Shown piece by piece: positions 33,407-41,370 of a DNA stretch of 64,000 bases. Each line of letters begins with the position of its first letter. Positions within the stretch are counted from its first letter, which is position 1. The DNA comes from CAYTZH01 sp964442285 (lineage in GTDB: Bacteria; Myxococcota_A; UBA9160; JAFDET01). Below the pieces are notes generated by a model. It was given only the letters and a program-made list of their open reading frames with translations. It made no database searches and had not been told where the DNA came from. The translations under genes were made by a program, and so were the position numbers. Location of the stretch: positions 22,410-86,409 of the forward strand of contig CAYTZH010000019.1 of the NCBI GenBank assembly GCA_964442285.1. The letters are read 5' to 3'.

Positions 33407-33991
33407 TCACCTCATCACGTAGAGCAGGGAGAAGATCAGGACCCAGAGAAAGTCGACCGTGTGCCAGTAGGTCGCGCAAGTCTCGACGAGCTCCTGGTCG
33501 CGACGCGCGGGGTTGCGGAGCTGGCGCGCTGCGACGGCCAGGAAGACGAAGCCGATCAGGAGATGCAGGAAGTGGAGCCCCGTCAGGAAGTAGTAGAACG
33601 AGAAGAATCCGGTGGCCGTGAAGGTGAGCCCGCGCTCGATCTCGCCGAACCACTCGAAGAGCTTCGAGGCGAGGAAGACGAGGCCGAAGAGTGCCGTCAG
33701 CCAGAGGTTCGTGAGCGCGGCACCGAACGATCGTTCGCGCGCGGCGTACACGCAGCGCGCCACGGACCAGGAGCTCGCGAGCAGCACGAGGGTGTTGAAG
33801 ACCCCGACGCGCAGGTCGAGGTGGGCCTGCGACTCCAGGAACTCCGCGGGGCTCTGGGCCCGGCTGAAGACGTAGACGGTGAAGTAGGCGGTGAACAGGA
33901 ACGCCTCGAAGATCACGAACGCCCACATGTCGGGCTGGCCGGGCACGAAGCGGTCGTGCGAACGGTTGCGTGCCTCGGCGGCGCTCGTCAT
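33407..33991 (-). CDS. NorE-like protein (cytochrome c oxidase subunit III family)
   Basis: 194 residues with five hydrophobic spans. Marks are PDMWAFVIFEAFLFTAYF, LTGLHFLHLLIGFVFL and ETCATYWHTVDFLWVLIF, which are subunit III features. Shorter than true subunit III, as usual for NorE. The ATG overlaps the preceding stop as ATGA. In denitrifiers NorE assists nitric oxide reductase, but NorB and NorC are missing in this window. Confidence 0.88.
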   Translation of the reverse strand: MTSAAEARNRSHDRFVPGQPDMWAFVIFEAFLFTAYFTVYVFSRAQSPAEFLESQAHLDLRVGVFNTLVLLASSWSVARCVYAARERSFGAALTNLWLTALFGLVFLASKLFEWFGEIERGLTFTATGFFSFYYFLTGLHFLHLLIGFVFLAVAARQLRNPARRDQELVETCATYWHTVDFLWVLIFSLLYVMR

Positions 33992-34785
33992 CGCGCCGGC
34001 TCCAGCCAGCTGCCACGCCTCGAGGCCGCCTCGCCCGCGAGCTCGGGCAAGGGCCCGGCACCGAAGTCCTCGCGCAGGATCATCCGGCGGAGCAGGGTGA
34101 TGAAGACCCCCGTGTACGTGGCGAACACGAACACCTGGAGCCACCAGGTGACCACGCCGTTCCACCCGAAGACCCACCCGTCGTTGAAGATCCACGCGGG
34201 CGCGACCACGACCTCAGTGAGGGCGTTGGCGAGATTGAAGTAGCCGAACCACTTCGGGAACACGCCATTCCTGTCGAGCAGGATCGCCGTCATCCAGATG
34301 AGCGATCCGCACAGAAAGACGCCCATGGTGCCAACGAAGGTCATGAACGAGAAGTCGTAGAGCCAGCTCATGATCGCCGGGTCGCGACCGGGCCGCATGG
34401 CGCCGACGGTCAGGCCGATGCCAAGGAAGAGCATGCCGGGCAGCGTGCTGAGCGCGTACATGAGGAGGTAGGCCCAGGCGAAGGCGCGGCTCACCGACAT
34501 GCGCCGGATCGAGTACGCGATCAGCGCGTTCATCAACGCCGTCATCCCGGCGATCAGGAAGACGAAGGCGAAGCCGACGAGCAGCCCTTGGTGCATCTCG
34601 TCGAACCACTGCACGATTCGTGCGGGCTCCCACCAGGGCTTCGGCGGCGGCTGCGTTCGCGTGACGACGAAGAACAGCAGGCCGAACAGGTTGTAGAAGA
34701 CGACCATCGTCCACCACGCGATCCACAGCTCGATCTTCGGGTCGTGGCGCCAGACCGAGGCGATGCGCTGCAGCCGCGAGGTCAT
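33988..34785 (-). CDS. Six-span membrane protein of unknown function (paralogue of 34782-35492)
   Basis: 265 residues, six or seven hydrophobic segments. Recognisable marks are RPGRDPAIMSWLYDFSFMTFVG and a WFGYFNLANAL turn. The PxRDPAxxxLxxD block and the following WFGYFN/WVAHFN element recur in the downstream-of-promoter neighbour, so the two arose by duplication and may form a heterodimer. No recognised family. It is translationally coupled on both sides (ATGA). Confidence 0.7.
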   Translation of the reverse strand: MTSRLQRIASVWRHDPKIELWIAWWTMVVFYNLFGLLFFVVTRTQPPPKPWWEPARIVQWFDEMHQGLLVGFAFVFLIAGMTALMNALIAYSIRRMSVSRAFAWAYLLMYALSTLPGMLFLGIGLTVGAMRPGRDPAIMSWLYDFSFMTFVGTMGVFLCGSLIWMTAILLDRNGVFPKWFGYFNLANALTEVVVAPAWIFNDGWVFGWNGVVTWWLQVFVFATYTGVFITLLRRMILREDFGAGPLPELAGEAASRRGSWLEPAR

Positions 34786-35492
34786 GCCGCCGCCGTCTCC
34801 TCGGCGCGCTGCGCGAGGACCTGCCGCGCGAGCACGACGCCCATGACGACGATCCAGAGGGCGACGGCGGCGTTCCGCAGCCAGAACGTCAGCAGACCGT
34901 CCCAGGCGAGCGGGCCCTCGAGGGCGAGGCCGACGAAGCAGGCAGGGACGAGCGCGACCGCCACGACGACGTTGAAGTGGGCGACCCAGCGCGCGAAGAC
35001 CGGGCGCGCCTGGTGATCGAGGTAGATCGCCAGGGCCACGAGCACGCTCTGGGCGATCAGGAAGCCGACCTGACTCGAGAACGTCACCCACGCCATGTCG
35101 TTGAAGAGCTGGGTCAGCGCGGGATCGCGCTCGGGCCGGTAGGCGGCGAGCAGCCAGAAGAGGCTCGCCATCAGGAAGATCGTCGGCCCGCCGGCCGCGC
35201 AGGCGAGGATGCCGTACGAGAAGATCGGCGTGCGGTGCGCCATGCGCCGCATCTGGAGGACGATCAGCGCCAGGATCGGGACGAGCCCCACCGAGAACCA
35301 GTTGAAGACGATCATGCCGTAGCGGACCCGAGCCTGGTTCTCGGGGTCGCGGTAGAAGGCGGCGACCTCCTCGGCCGAGAGCGTGGGCGACATCGGCAGG
35401 GCGCCCGGGAAGAGCGCGAAGGCCGCGAGCCAGAGGGCGCCGAGCACCGGCAGCGTCCACAGCAGGATGACCTCTCCGTCCGCCCGTCTCAT
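34782..35492 (-). CDS. Six-span membrane protein of unknown function, first gene of the NorEF-containing operon
   Basis: 236 residues and about six spans. After span one there is a short periplasmic-type loop (SPTLSAEEVAAFYRDPENQ), then PERDPALTQLFNDMAWVTF, which aligns with its paralogue. Product not recognised. It is first in a four-gene operon with its paralogue, NorE-like and NorF-like proteins, opposite a TetR gene and a palindromic operator. Confidence 0.7.
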   Translation of the reverse strand: MRRADGEVILLWTLPVLGALWLAAFALFPGALPMSPTLSAEEVAAFYRDPENQARVRYGMIVFNWFSVGLVPILALIVLQMRRMAHRTPIFSYGILACAAGGPTIFLMASLFWLLAAYRPERDPALTQLFNDMAWVTFSSQVGFLIAQSVLVALAIYLDHQARPVFARWVAHFNVVVAVALVPACFVGLALEGPLAWDGLLTFWLRNAAVALWIVVMGVVLARQVLAQRAEETAAA

Positions 35493-35525
35493 CGTCTAGA
35501 TCCCTCCGTTTCCGGCCCGTCAGGA

Positions 35526-35539
35526 TAGCCGATCGGCTA
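35526..35539. promoter_or_regulatory. 14-bp perfect palindrome TAGCCGATCGGCTA, probable TetR operator
   Basis: It stands in the 58-base gap between the divergent membrane operon (35492) and the TetR gene (35551). A TetR dimer bound here would control both. Confidence 0.65.
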
Positions 35540-35550
35540 GTCTGGCTGGG

Positions 35551-36117
35551 ATGAAATCGGCAGCGATCGCCACCGACCACACCGAGGCGCAGACGCGGGT
35601 CATCGAGGCCGCGCTGGCGCTGTTCGCCGAGCACGGCATCGCCGGGACGTCGCTCCAGATCATCGCCGACGCCATCGGCGTGACCAAGGCGGCCGTCTAT
35701 CACCAGTACCCGACCAAGGACGAGATCGTGCTCGCCGTGGCCGAGGTCGTCCTCGCCGGGCTCGAGGGGGCCGTGACCCGGGCGGAGGCCGAGCGCTCGC
35801 GAGCGCGGGCCCGCGCGGTGCTGGTCGATGCCATGATCGACCTCGCCGTCGAGCAGCGGCACATCGCGGGCATCCTCCAGCGCGACCCGGTCATGGTGCG
35901 GTTCCTCCGCGAGCACGCGCCGTTCCGCCGCGTGATGCAGCGCGTGAACCGCGTCTTGATGGGCGGCGCCGCCGATCCGGGAGCGCGCGTGCTGGCCGCG
36001 GCGCTGGCGTCCGCGATCGCCGGCGCCGTCGTGCACCCGGCGGCCGAGGGCCTCGACGACGAGCTGCTCCGCGCGCAGCTCCGCCGGCTGCTGCGCAGGC
36101 TGCTCCCCACTCGCTGA
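35551..36117 (+). CDS. TetR-family transcriptional regulator
   Basis: 188 residues. HTH region IAGTSLQIIADAIGVTKAAVYHQYPTK is near the consensus. The C-terminal half is helical and Arg-rich. Divergent from the membrane operon with a palindrome between, and 19 bases ahead of the DapB-like gene, with which it may be co-transcribed. Confidence 0.9.
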   Translation: MKSAAIATDHTEAQTRVIEAALALFAEHGIAGTSLQIIADAIGVTKAAVYHQYPTKDEIVLAVAEVVLAGLEGAVTRAEAERSRARARAVLVDAMIDLAVEQRHIAGILQRDPVMVRFLREHAPFRRVMQRVNRVLMGGAADPGARVLAAALASAIAGAVVHPAAEGLDDELLRAQLRRLLRRLLPTR

Positions 36118-36136
36118 ACCCAGGAGAAGAGAACCG

Positions 36137-37183
36137 ATGACGCTTCGAGTCGTGCAGTGGACCACCGGGAACGTCGGCCAGCAGTCGGCGCTCGCGATCG
36201 CGCAGAGCTCCGAGCTCGAGCTCGTCGGCTGCTTCGCCTGGTCGAAGGACAAGGTCGGGCGCGACGTGGGCGAGCTGTGCGGCGTCGAGCCCCTCGGCGT
36301 CACGGCCAGCGACGACGTCGACGCGCTGCTCGCCACGAAGCCCGACTGCGTCGTCTACAACCCCATGTGGCACGACACCGACGAGCTCGTCCGCATCCTC
36401 GAGTCGGGTGCCAACGTGGTCACGACGGCGGCGTTCATCACGGGCCGCAACCTCGGCGCCGACCGCGAGAAGCTCGCGGCGGCCTGCGATCGGGGCGGCG
36501 CCACGCTCGTCGGGACGGGCATCAGCCCGGGCTTCGTGGACCTGCTCGGCCTGCTCATGACCGGTATGAGCAACCGCATCGACAAGGTCGTGGTCAACGA
36601 GGAGGCCCACACCATGGGCTACGACTCGCCCGAGACCGAGAAGCCCGCGGGCCTCGGGCGTCCGATGGACGACCCCGACCTCCAGGAGATGACGGCCGAG
36701 GGGACGAAGGTCTTCGCCGAGGCCGTGGAGATGATGGCCGACGCGCTCGGCGTCGAGCTCGACGAGATCGTCTGCGAGGCCGAGTACGCCGCCGCGCTCG
36801 AGGACCTCGACCTCGGCTCCTGGCAGATCGCCAAGGGCTGCGTCGCGGGCATCGCGGCGAGCTGGCAGGGCCGCGTCGACGGGCGCTCCCTGATCGAGTT
36901 GAACGTGCGCTGGAAGAAGGCGCCGGTGCTCGAGCCGAACTGGGAGATCAGCGACGGCTGGGTGATCGAGGTGCAGGGCCTTCCGACGGTGCGCACCCAG
37001 GTGAACTTCCTGCCGCCGCCCGACTTCCAGGCGACGAGCCTCGAGGACTTCATGGTCCTCGGCCACGTCATGACCGCGATGCCCGCCGTGAACGCGATCC
37101 CGGCGGTGGTGGCGGCGCCGCCCGGCATCGCGAGCCAGCACGACCTGCGGGTGCCGCTGCCGCGCGGCTTCGTGCGGGGCTAG
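36137..37183 (+). CDS. DapB-like NAD(P)-dependent dehydrogenase (2,4-diaminopentanoate dehydrogenase-like family)
   Basis: 348 residues. The Rossmann motif is WTTGNVGQQSALAI at the N-terminus, then VVYNPMWHDTDELV and GTGISPGFVDLLGLLM, typical of the dihydrodipicolinate reductase-like family that includes many uncharacterised catabolic members. The real substrate is unknown. Its TAG stop shares CTAG with the convergent phosphotransferase gene. Confidence 0.83.
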   Translation: MTLRVVQWTTGNVGQQSALAIAQSSELELVGCFAWSKDKVGRDVGELCGVEPLGVTASDDVDALLATKPDCVVYNPMWHDTDELVRILESGANVVTTAAFITGRNLGADREKLAAACDRGGATLVGTGISPGFVDLLGLLMTGMSNRIDKVVVNEEAHTMGYDSPETEKPAGLGRPMDDPDLQEMTAEGTKVFAEAVEMMADALGVELDEIVCEAEYAAALEDLDLGSWQIAKGCVAGIAASWQGRVDGRSLIELNVRWKKAPVLEPNWEISDGWVIEVQGLPTVRTQVNFLPPPDFQATSLEDFMVLGHVMTAMPAVNAIPAVVAAPPGIASQHDLRVPLPRGFVRG

Positions 37184-38253
37184 CCGCCGAGGCCGAGTTC
37201 GGCGCGCAGCAGGCCGGGCGTGTCGAGGTCGGCGACCGCCGCGTTCGCGCGCGCCACGGCGCGCCGGCCGACCGCCTCGCTTTGGAGCGCATCGCCGAGC
37301 GCGAAGGTCGCCACCGAAGCGACCCAGCCGGCGGCGGCGAAGCAGCGGTACTCGTGCCAGGCCTCGTCGAACCCCGGAGCGGGCGCGCCCGCGGCCGAGA
37401 GGGCGGCGAGGTAGTGGCGCAGCAGCGCCTCCTGCTCGGCGTGGCGCAGGTCGGTCTCGACCGAGGCGCACAACAGGTAAGCGACGTCGCGTAGCCCGGG
37501 GCCGCGGCAGACGCACGCCCAATCCAAGAGGCCGACCGTCTCGCCGTGGCGGAACAGGTTCCCGAGGTGGGGGTCGCCGTGCATCAGCGTCCGGGGGGCC
37601 GCGGCGAGCCGCGCGGCGAAGGCGTCGCCGTGCTGCGTGTAGAGCTCGGCCATGGCATGGAAGGCGTCGGGCTGCTCGGCGCCGAACGTCTGCACGCCCT
37701 GGGCGACGAGCTGCGGGCCCATCGCGCTGTGCATAGGAGGCGCGATCCACGCGAGATCCGCATCGAACTTCGGCGACTCCCAGAAGGCAGCGTGCAGCCG
37801 CGCGAGCGTATCGAGCGCGCCGCGCACGACGCCGAGGTCGGTGCCGCTCTCGAACTCGGGGAAGGTGCATCCGGTGCTCGCCAGATCCTCGAGCAGCATC
37901 AGATAGGCGCTTCGGTCCTCCTTCCACCAGGCGCCGACCGGCCGAGGCACCCGGATCGGGAGCGTCGCCGCGAGCTCGCGGTAGAAGCGGGCCTCGCGCG
38001 TCCCCATGCCGGTCTCGATCACCATCGCGCGCTGCAGCGGCTCGGTCGGCGGGAGCTTGGCGAAGAGCGACCTCGGCAGATCGCCGGCCTCCCACGTGAC
38101 GTCGAGTCGGGCGCGACCCGTGGTGCCGCTGTGCGCGTCGACGACCTCGACGGAGCTCGCGCGGGCGCCCGGCTCGACGCCCTGCAGCGCATCGCTCAGC
38201 CACGCGGCCGAGATGGAGGCGAGGTCCTCGGGGATCTCGGCGGGCTCGGGCAC
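37180..38253 (-). CDS. Phosphotransferase-family (aminoglycoside phosphotransferase-like) kinase
   Basis: 357 residues. The Brenner motif is LMHGDPHLGNLF, followed by GLLDWACVCRGPGLRDVAYLL with the metal-binding Asp. An LFAKLPP strand holds the probable ATP-binding Lys. GTG 38253 gives the natural N-terminus, 2 bases after the thiolase stop. Such kinases are frequent beside acyl-CoA dehydrogenases in lipid and steroid catabolic loci; substrate unknown. Confidence 0.85.
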   Translation of the reverse strand: MPEPAEIPEDLASISAAWLSDALQGVEPGARASSVEVVDAHSGTTGRARLDVTWEAGDLPRSLFAKLPPTEPLQRAMVIETGMGTREARFYRELAATLPIRVPRPVGAWWKEDRSAYLMLLEDLASTGCTFPEFESGTDLGVVRGALDTLARLHAAFWESPKFDADLAWIAPPMHSAMGPQLVAQGVQTFGAEQPDAFHAMAELYTQHGDAFAARLAAAPRTLMHGDPHLGNLFRHGETVGLLDWACVCRGPGLRDVAYLLCASVETDLRHAEQEALLRHYLAALSAAGAPAPGFDEAWHEYRCFAAAGWVASVATFALGDALQSEAVGRRAVARANAAVADLDTPGLLRAELGLGG

Positions 38254-38255
38254 CT

Positions 38256-39428
38256 CTAGAGCGCCTCGAGCACCATGGCCATGCCCATGCCCCCGCCGGC
38301 GCACATCGAGACGCATCCCAGCGACGATCCGCGCCGGCGCAGCTCGTGGACCATGCTCGTGACCATCCGCGCGCCGGTGGCCGCGATCGGGTGGCCGAGG
38401 CTGCAGCCGCTGCCGTTCACGTTGCAGATCTCGCGGTCGATGCCGAGCGCGCGCGTCGTGGCGACGGGCACCGAGCAGAACGCCTCGTTGATCTCAAACA
38501 GATCGACGTCGCCCCGGGCGACGCCCGCACGCGCCAGCGCCTTCGGGATCGCGTCGATGGGCGCGAGGCCCGTGCGGCGCGGAGCGACCCCGACCGCCGC
38601 CCAGCCGCGGATCGCCGCCAGCGGCGCGAGCCCGTTCGCGGCGGCGTAGTCGGCGTCGGCGAGGAGCACGGCGGCCGCGGCGTCGTTCACGCCCGCCGCG
38701 TTGCCCGCCGTGACGGTGAAGCCCTCGATCTCGGGGTGGATCGGCTTCAGCTCGGCCATGCCCTCGGGCGTGAGGCCGCGGCGCGGGTGCTCGTCGGTGT
38801 CGAACGTGCGCGTCTCGCCGTCGGGGCCTTCGACCTCCACGGGTACGATCTGCCCGTCGAACGCGCCGGAGTCGATGCTCTCGATGGCGCGCCCGTGGCT
38901 GTAGATCGCCCAGGCGTCCACGTCCGCGCGGGTCAGGCCGGCCTCGACCGCCGTGTTGTGGCCGACCGTGATCGACATGTCGAAGGCCGGCGCGTCGGGC
39001 GTCTCGGGGTGGCTCGGCGACATCCACAGCTTCGGCTCGGCGCCCGGGGCCAGGCTCTTCGTGCTCATCGGCATCGTGCTGAGGCTCTCGGTGCCGCCGG
39101 CGAGCACGAGGCGATCCATGCCCGCCGCGATGGAGCCCGCGGCGGTGGCGATGGCGCCGAGGCTCGCGGCGCAGTGGCGGTTGGTCGCGAGGCCGGGCAC
39201 CGACTCCAGGCCCAGCGTCACCGCGGTGTGCCGGGCGATCACGCCGCCGCCCTGGAGGCTCTCGGCGAGCACGAGGTCGTCGATCTCGGCGGGGTCGATC
39301 TGCGTGCGCTCGAGCATCGCGGCGACGGCCAGCTGGGCGAGCGCGAACGCGTCCTTTCCGATCAGGGATCCCTTGCGGGCGCGGCCGATGGGAGTACGAA
39401 GGGCTTCGACGATGACGGGGTTCTTCAC
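38256..39428 (-). CDS. Acetyl-CoA acyltransferase (thiolase)
   Basis: 390 residues with a complete active site: nucleophilic Cys in NRHCAASLGAI, NEAF in INEAFCSVP, GHP in SGCSLGHPIAATGARM, and the C-terminal Cys in CAGGGMGMA. It cleaves 3-ketoacyl-CoA with CoA. GTG start at 39428. Unlike the degenerate thiolase-fold protein at 20923, this one should be a true thiolase for the beta-oxidation steps of the locus. Confidence 0.92.
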   Translation of the reverse strand: MKNPVIVEALRTPIGRARKGSLIGKDAFALAQLAVAAMLERTQIDPAEIDDLVLAESLQGGGVIARHTAVTLGLESVPGLATNRHCAASLGAIATAAGSIAAGMDRLVLAGGTESLSTMPMSTKSLAPGAEPKLWMSPSHPETPDAPAFDMSITVGHNTAVEAGLTRADVDAWAIYSHGRAIESIDSGAFDGQIVPVEVEGPDGETRTFDTDEHPRRGLTPEGMAELKPIHPEIEGFTVTAGNAAGVNDAAAAVLLADADYAAANGLAPLAAIRGWAAVGVAPRRTGLAPIDAIPKALARAGVARGDVDLFEINEAFCSVPVATTRALGIDREICNVNGSGCSLGHPIAATGARMVTSMVHELRRRGSSLGCVSMCAGGGMGMAMVLEAL

Positions 39429-39441
39429 GGGATCTCTCCGT

Positions 39442-40404
39442 CTAGGGTTGCTTGGCGAAGTGACGATCGACGGCGTGGCCGAAGCGATCGCACAGGAACT
39501 CGCTGGCGGCGCGGCCCACCTTGGAGCCGGGCCGCACCATGTCGAAGCCGTGGTAGCAGCCCGGGTAGCGCTCGAAGTCGACCGCCACGTCCGCGGCGCG
39601 CAGGCCGTCGACGTAGGCGACGGTCTCGTCGAGGAAGGGGTCGAGCTCGCCGACGAAGGTCGTGGTGGGCGGGAGGCCGGCGAGGTCGGTCTCGAGGGCG
39701 GGCGACGCCAGGGCGGGCACGTCGTCGCGCGCGAGGCCACCCAGGTAGAGGCCCCACGCCACCCGGTTGTGCTTCGAGCTCCAGACCGGCGCGTCGTTGT
39801 GGCGCGCCGAACCGTTCGTCTGGCGGTGATCGATCATCGGGTAGAGGGGGATCTGGTGCGCGATCGCGACGTCCTTGCGCTCGCGCGCCAGCAGCGACAC
39901 GGCCGCGGTCAGACCGCCACCCGCGCTCTGGCCCATCACGATCAGCTGGTCGTCGCGCACGCCGAGCACCGCCGCGTTCTCGCGGAGCCAGCGCAGCGTG
40001 CCGTAGCAATCGTGGAGCGCCGCGGGGTAGGGCGCCTCCAGCGACTTGCGGTAGTCGGGCGCGACCACCACGCAGTCGCGGGTGTCGAGCAGCCGCCGGA
40101 TCGACGCGGCGTTCTGCTCGGGGCTCCCCATGGCGTAGCCGCCGCCGTGAAGGAAGAGCACGCCCGGCAGCGGCCCGTCGACCGTGCCCGGCTTGCGGTA
40201 CGTGCGCACGCGCACCCGCACCCCGGCGTCGAGCGAGTCGACGAAGCGCTGCTCGCACTCGAGGCCGGGGACGTCGGAGCCGTGCATGCGCCGGTCGAGC
40301 CGCCGCGCGAAGCGGAAGAAGCCCTCCGTCGGGCGGAACAGCACGCGCGCCACGCGGGCGACGGTGCGCAGCTCCGGGTCGATCATGTCCATCGTGACGT
40401 GCAT
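39442..40404 (-). CDS. Alpha/beta hydrolase, hormone-sensitive-lipase family
   Basis: 320 residues. The oxyanion-hole motif HGGGYAMGS and nucleophile elbow GQSAGGGLTAAV define the HSL-type esterases, and the Asp and His occur in GELDPFLDE and CYHGFDM. Likely hydrolyses a short acyl ester or lactone of the pathway. No signal peptide. Confidence 0.9.
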   Translation of the reverse strand: MHVTMDMIDPELRTVARVARVLFRPTEGFFRFARRLDRRMHGSDVPGLECEQRFVDSLDAGVRVRVRTYRKPGTVDGPLPGVLFLHGGGYAMGSPEQNAASIRRLLDTRDCVVVAPDYRKSLEAPYPAALHDCYGTLRWLRENAAVLGVRDDQLIVMGQSAGGGLTAAVSLLARERKDVAIAHQIPLYPMIDHRQTNGSARHNDAPVWSSKHNRVAWGLYLGGLARDDVPALASPALETDLAGLPPTTTFVGELDPFLDETVAYVDGLRAADVAVDFERYPGCYHGFDMVRPGSKVGRAASEFLCDRFGHAVDRHFAKQP

Positions 40405-40419
40405 GGGTCTCCTCGCTTC

Positions 40420-41370
40420 CTAGACGCCGAGGTATCGCTTGATGCCCCTCACGATCAACGGCGAGAAGGGGCGCACCCAGGGTCGCACGAAACGGAAGCG
40501 CTCGCGGCACTCGCGTTCGAGGTCGTCGACCGTGTAGTTCTGATAGGCGAGCAGGCGCTGCGACTCCGTCGTGTCGAGCCAGGGGCCCGCCGTGGGCTCG
40601 TTGCCCAGGTCGTCAGCCGTGATCGTGATGCCGAGGGCGTTCATCATCGACTGGATCATCCGCAGCGTGGTGACCTGGCACGCCGTGCCTCCGCCGATCA
40701 GCAAGATGCGCCCGTGCGCCTCCGGCCGTTCGAGCGCGTTGGCGACGGCCGTCGCGGCATCTCGCGGGTGAACGAACTCGACCGGGCTCTCGCCGGCCAG
40801 CCCGAACGCCATGCGCGCGCGGTCGGGGTCGCGCTGCTGCATGCGGGAGTCGGCCATGCCCGCCAGCCGCAGGATCGCCCACGGCGAAGCGAGCGCCTGG
40901 ATCCGACGCTCGCACTCGATCTTGTGGCCGGAGTAGTGGTCGGTCGCCCGGACCGGGTCGTCGGGGGTGCAGAGTGGCGCCCCCAGCTCCCGCGGGCCGA
41001 ATACCGAAATGGAAGACGCGTACACGATCAACGGCGGGCTCGGGGCACTCCGGATCGCGCGGAGGATGTTCTCCGTCCCGTCGACGTTCACGGCGTGGGC
41101 CAGATCCGGAGCGTTCTCCGAAAAGGGCGGAATCAGCGCCGCGAGGTGGACGACGGCGTCCGCGGCCTGGGCCAGGGCTCCGATCGGCTCGGCGTCGCGG
41201 ACGTCGCCCCAGGTGACCGAAAAGCTCCCCGAGCCCGTGAAGCCGCGCGCGACCTTCCGGTTCGCGTCGTTCGGTACGTCGAAGGCCACGACGTCGTGGC
41301 CGCGCTCGAGGAGCTCCTCGGCGACGAGGCTTCCCAGCGCGCCGAACGCGCCGGTCAGCAGCACCTTCAT
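40420..41370 (-). CDS. NAD(P)-dependent epimerase/dehydratase (extended SDR)
   Basis: 316 residues. Rossmann motif TGAFGALGSLVAEE, Ser in YASSISVFGP, and Tyr-x-x-x-Lys in HYSGHK. The C-terminal part is that of 3-beta-HSD or nucleotide-sugar epimerase-like proteins. ATGA overlap with the NorD-like gene places it in the same operon. Substrate unknown. Confidence 0.87.
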   Translation of the reverse strand: MKVLLTGAFGALGSLVAEELLERGHDVVAFDVPNDANRKVARGFTGSGSFSVTWGDVRDAEPIGALAQAADAVVHLAALIPPFSENAPDLAHAVNVDGTENILRAIRSAPSPPLIVYASSISVFGPRELGAPLCTPDDPVRATDHYSGHKIECERRIQALASPWAILRLAGMADSRMQQRDPDRARMAFGLAGESPVEFVHPRDAATAVANALERPEAHGRILLIGGGTACQVTTLRMIQSMMNALGITITADDLGNEPTAGPWLDTTESQRLLAYQNYTVDDLERECRERFRFVRPWVRPFSPLIVRGIKRYLGV

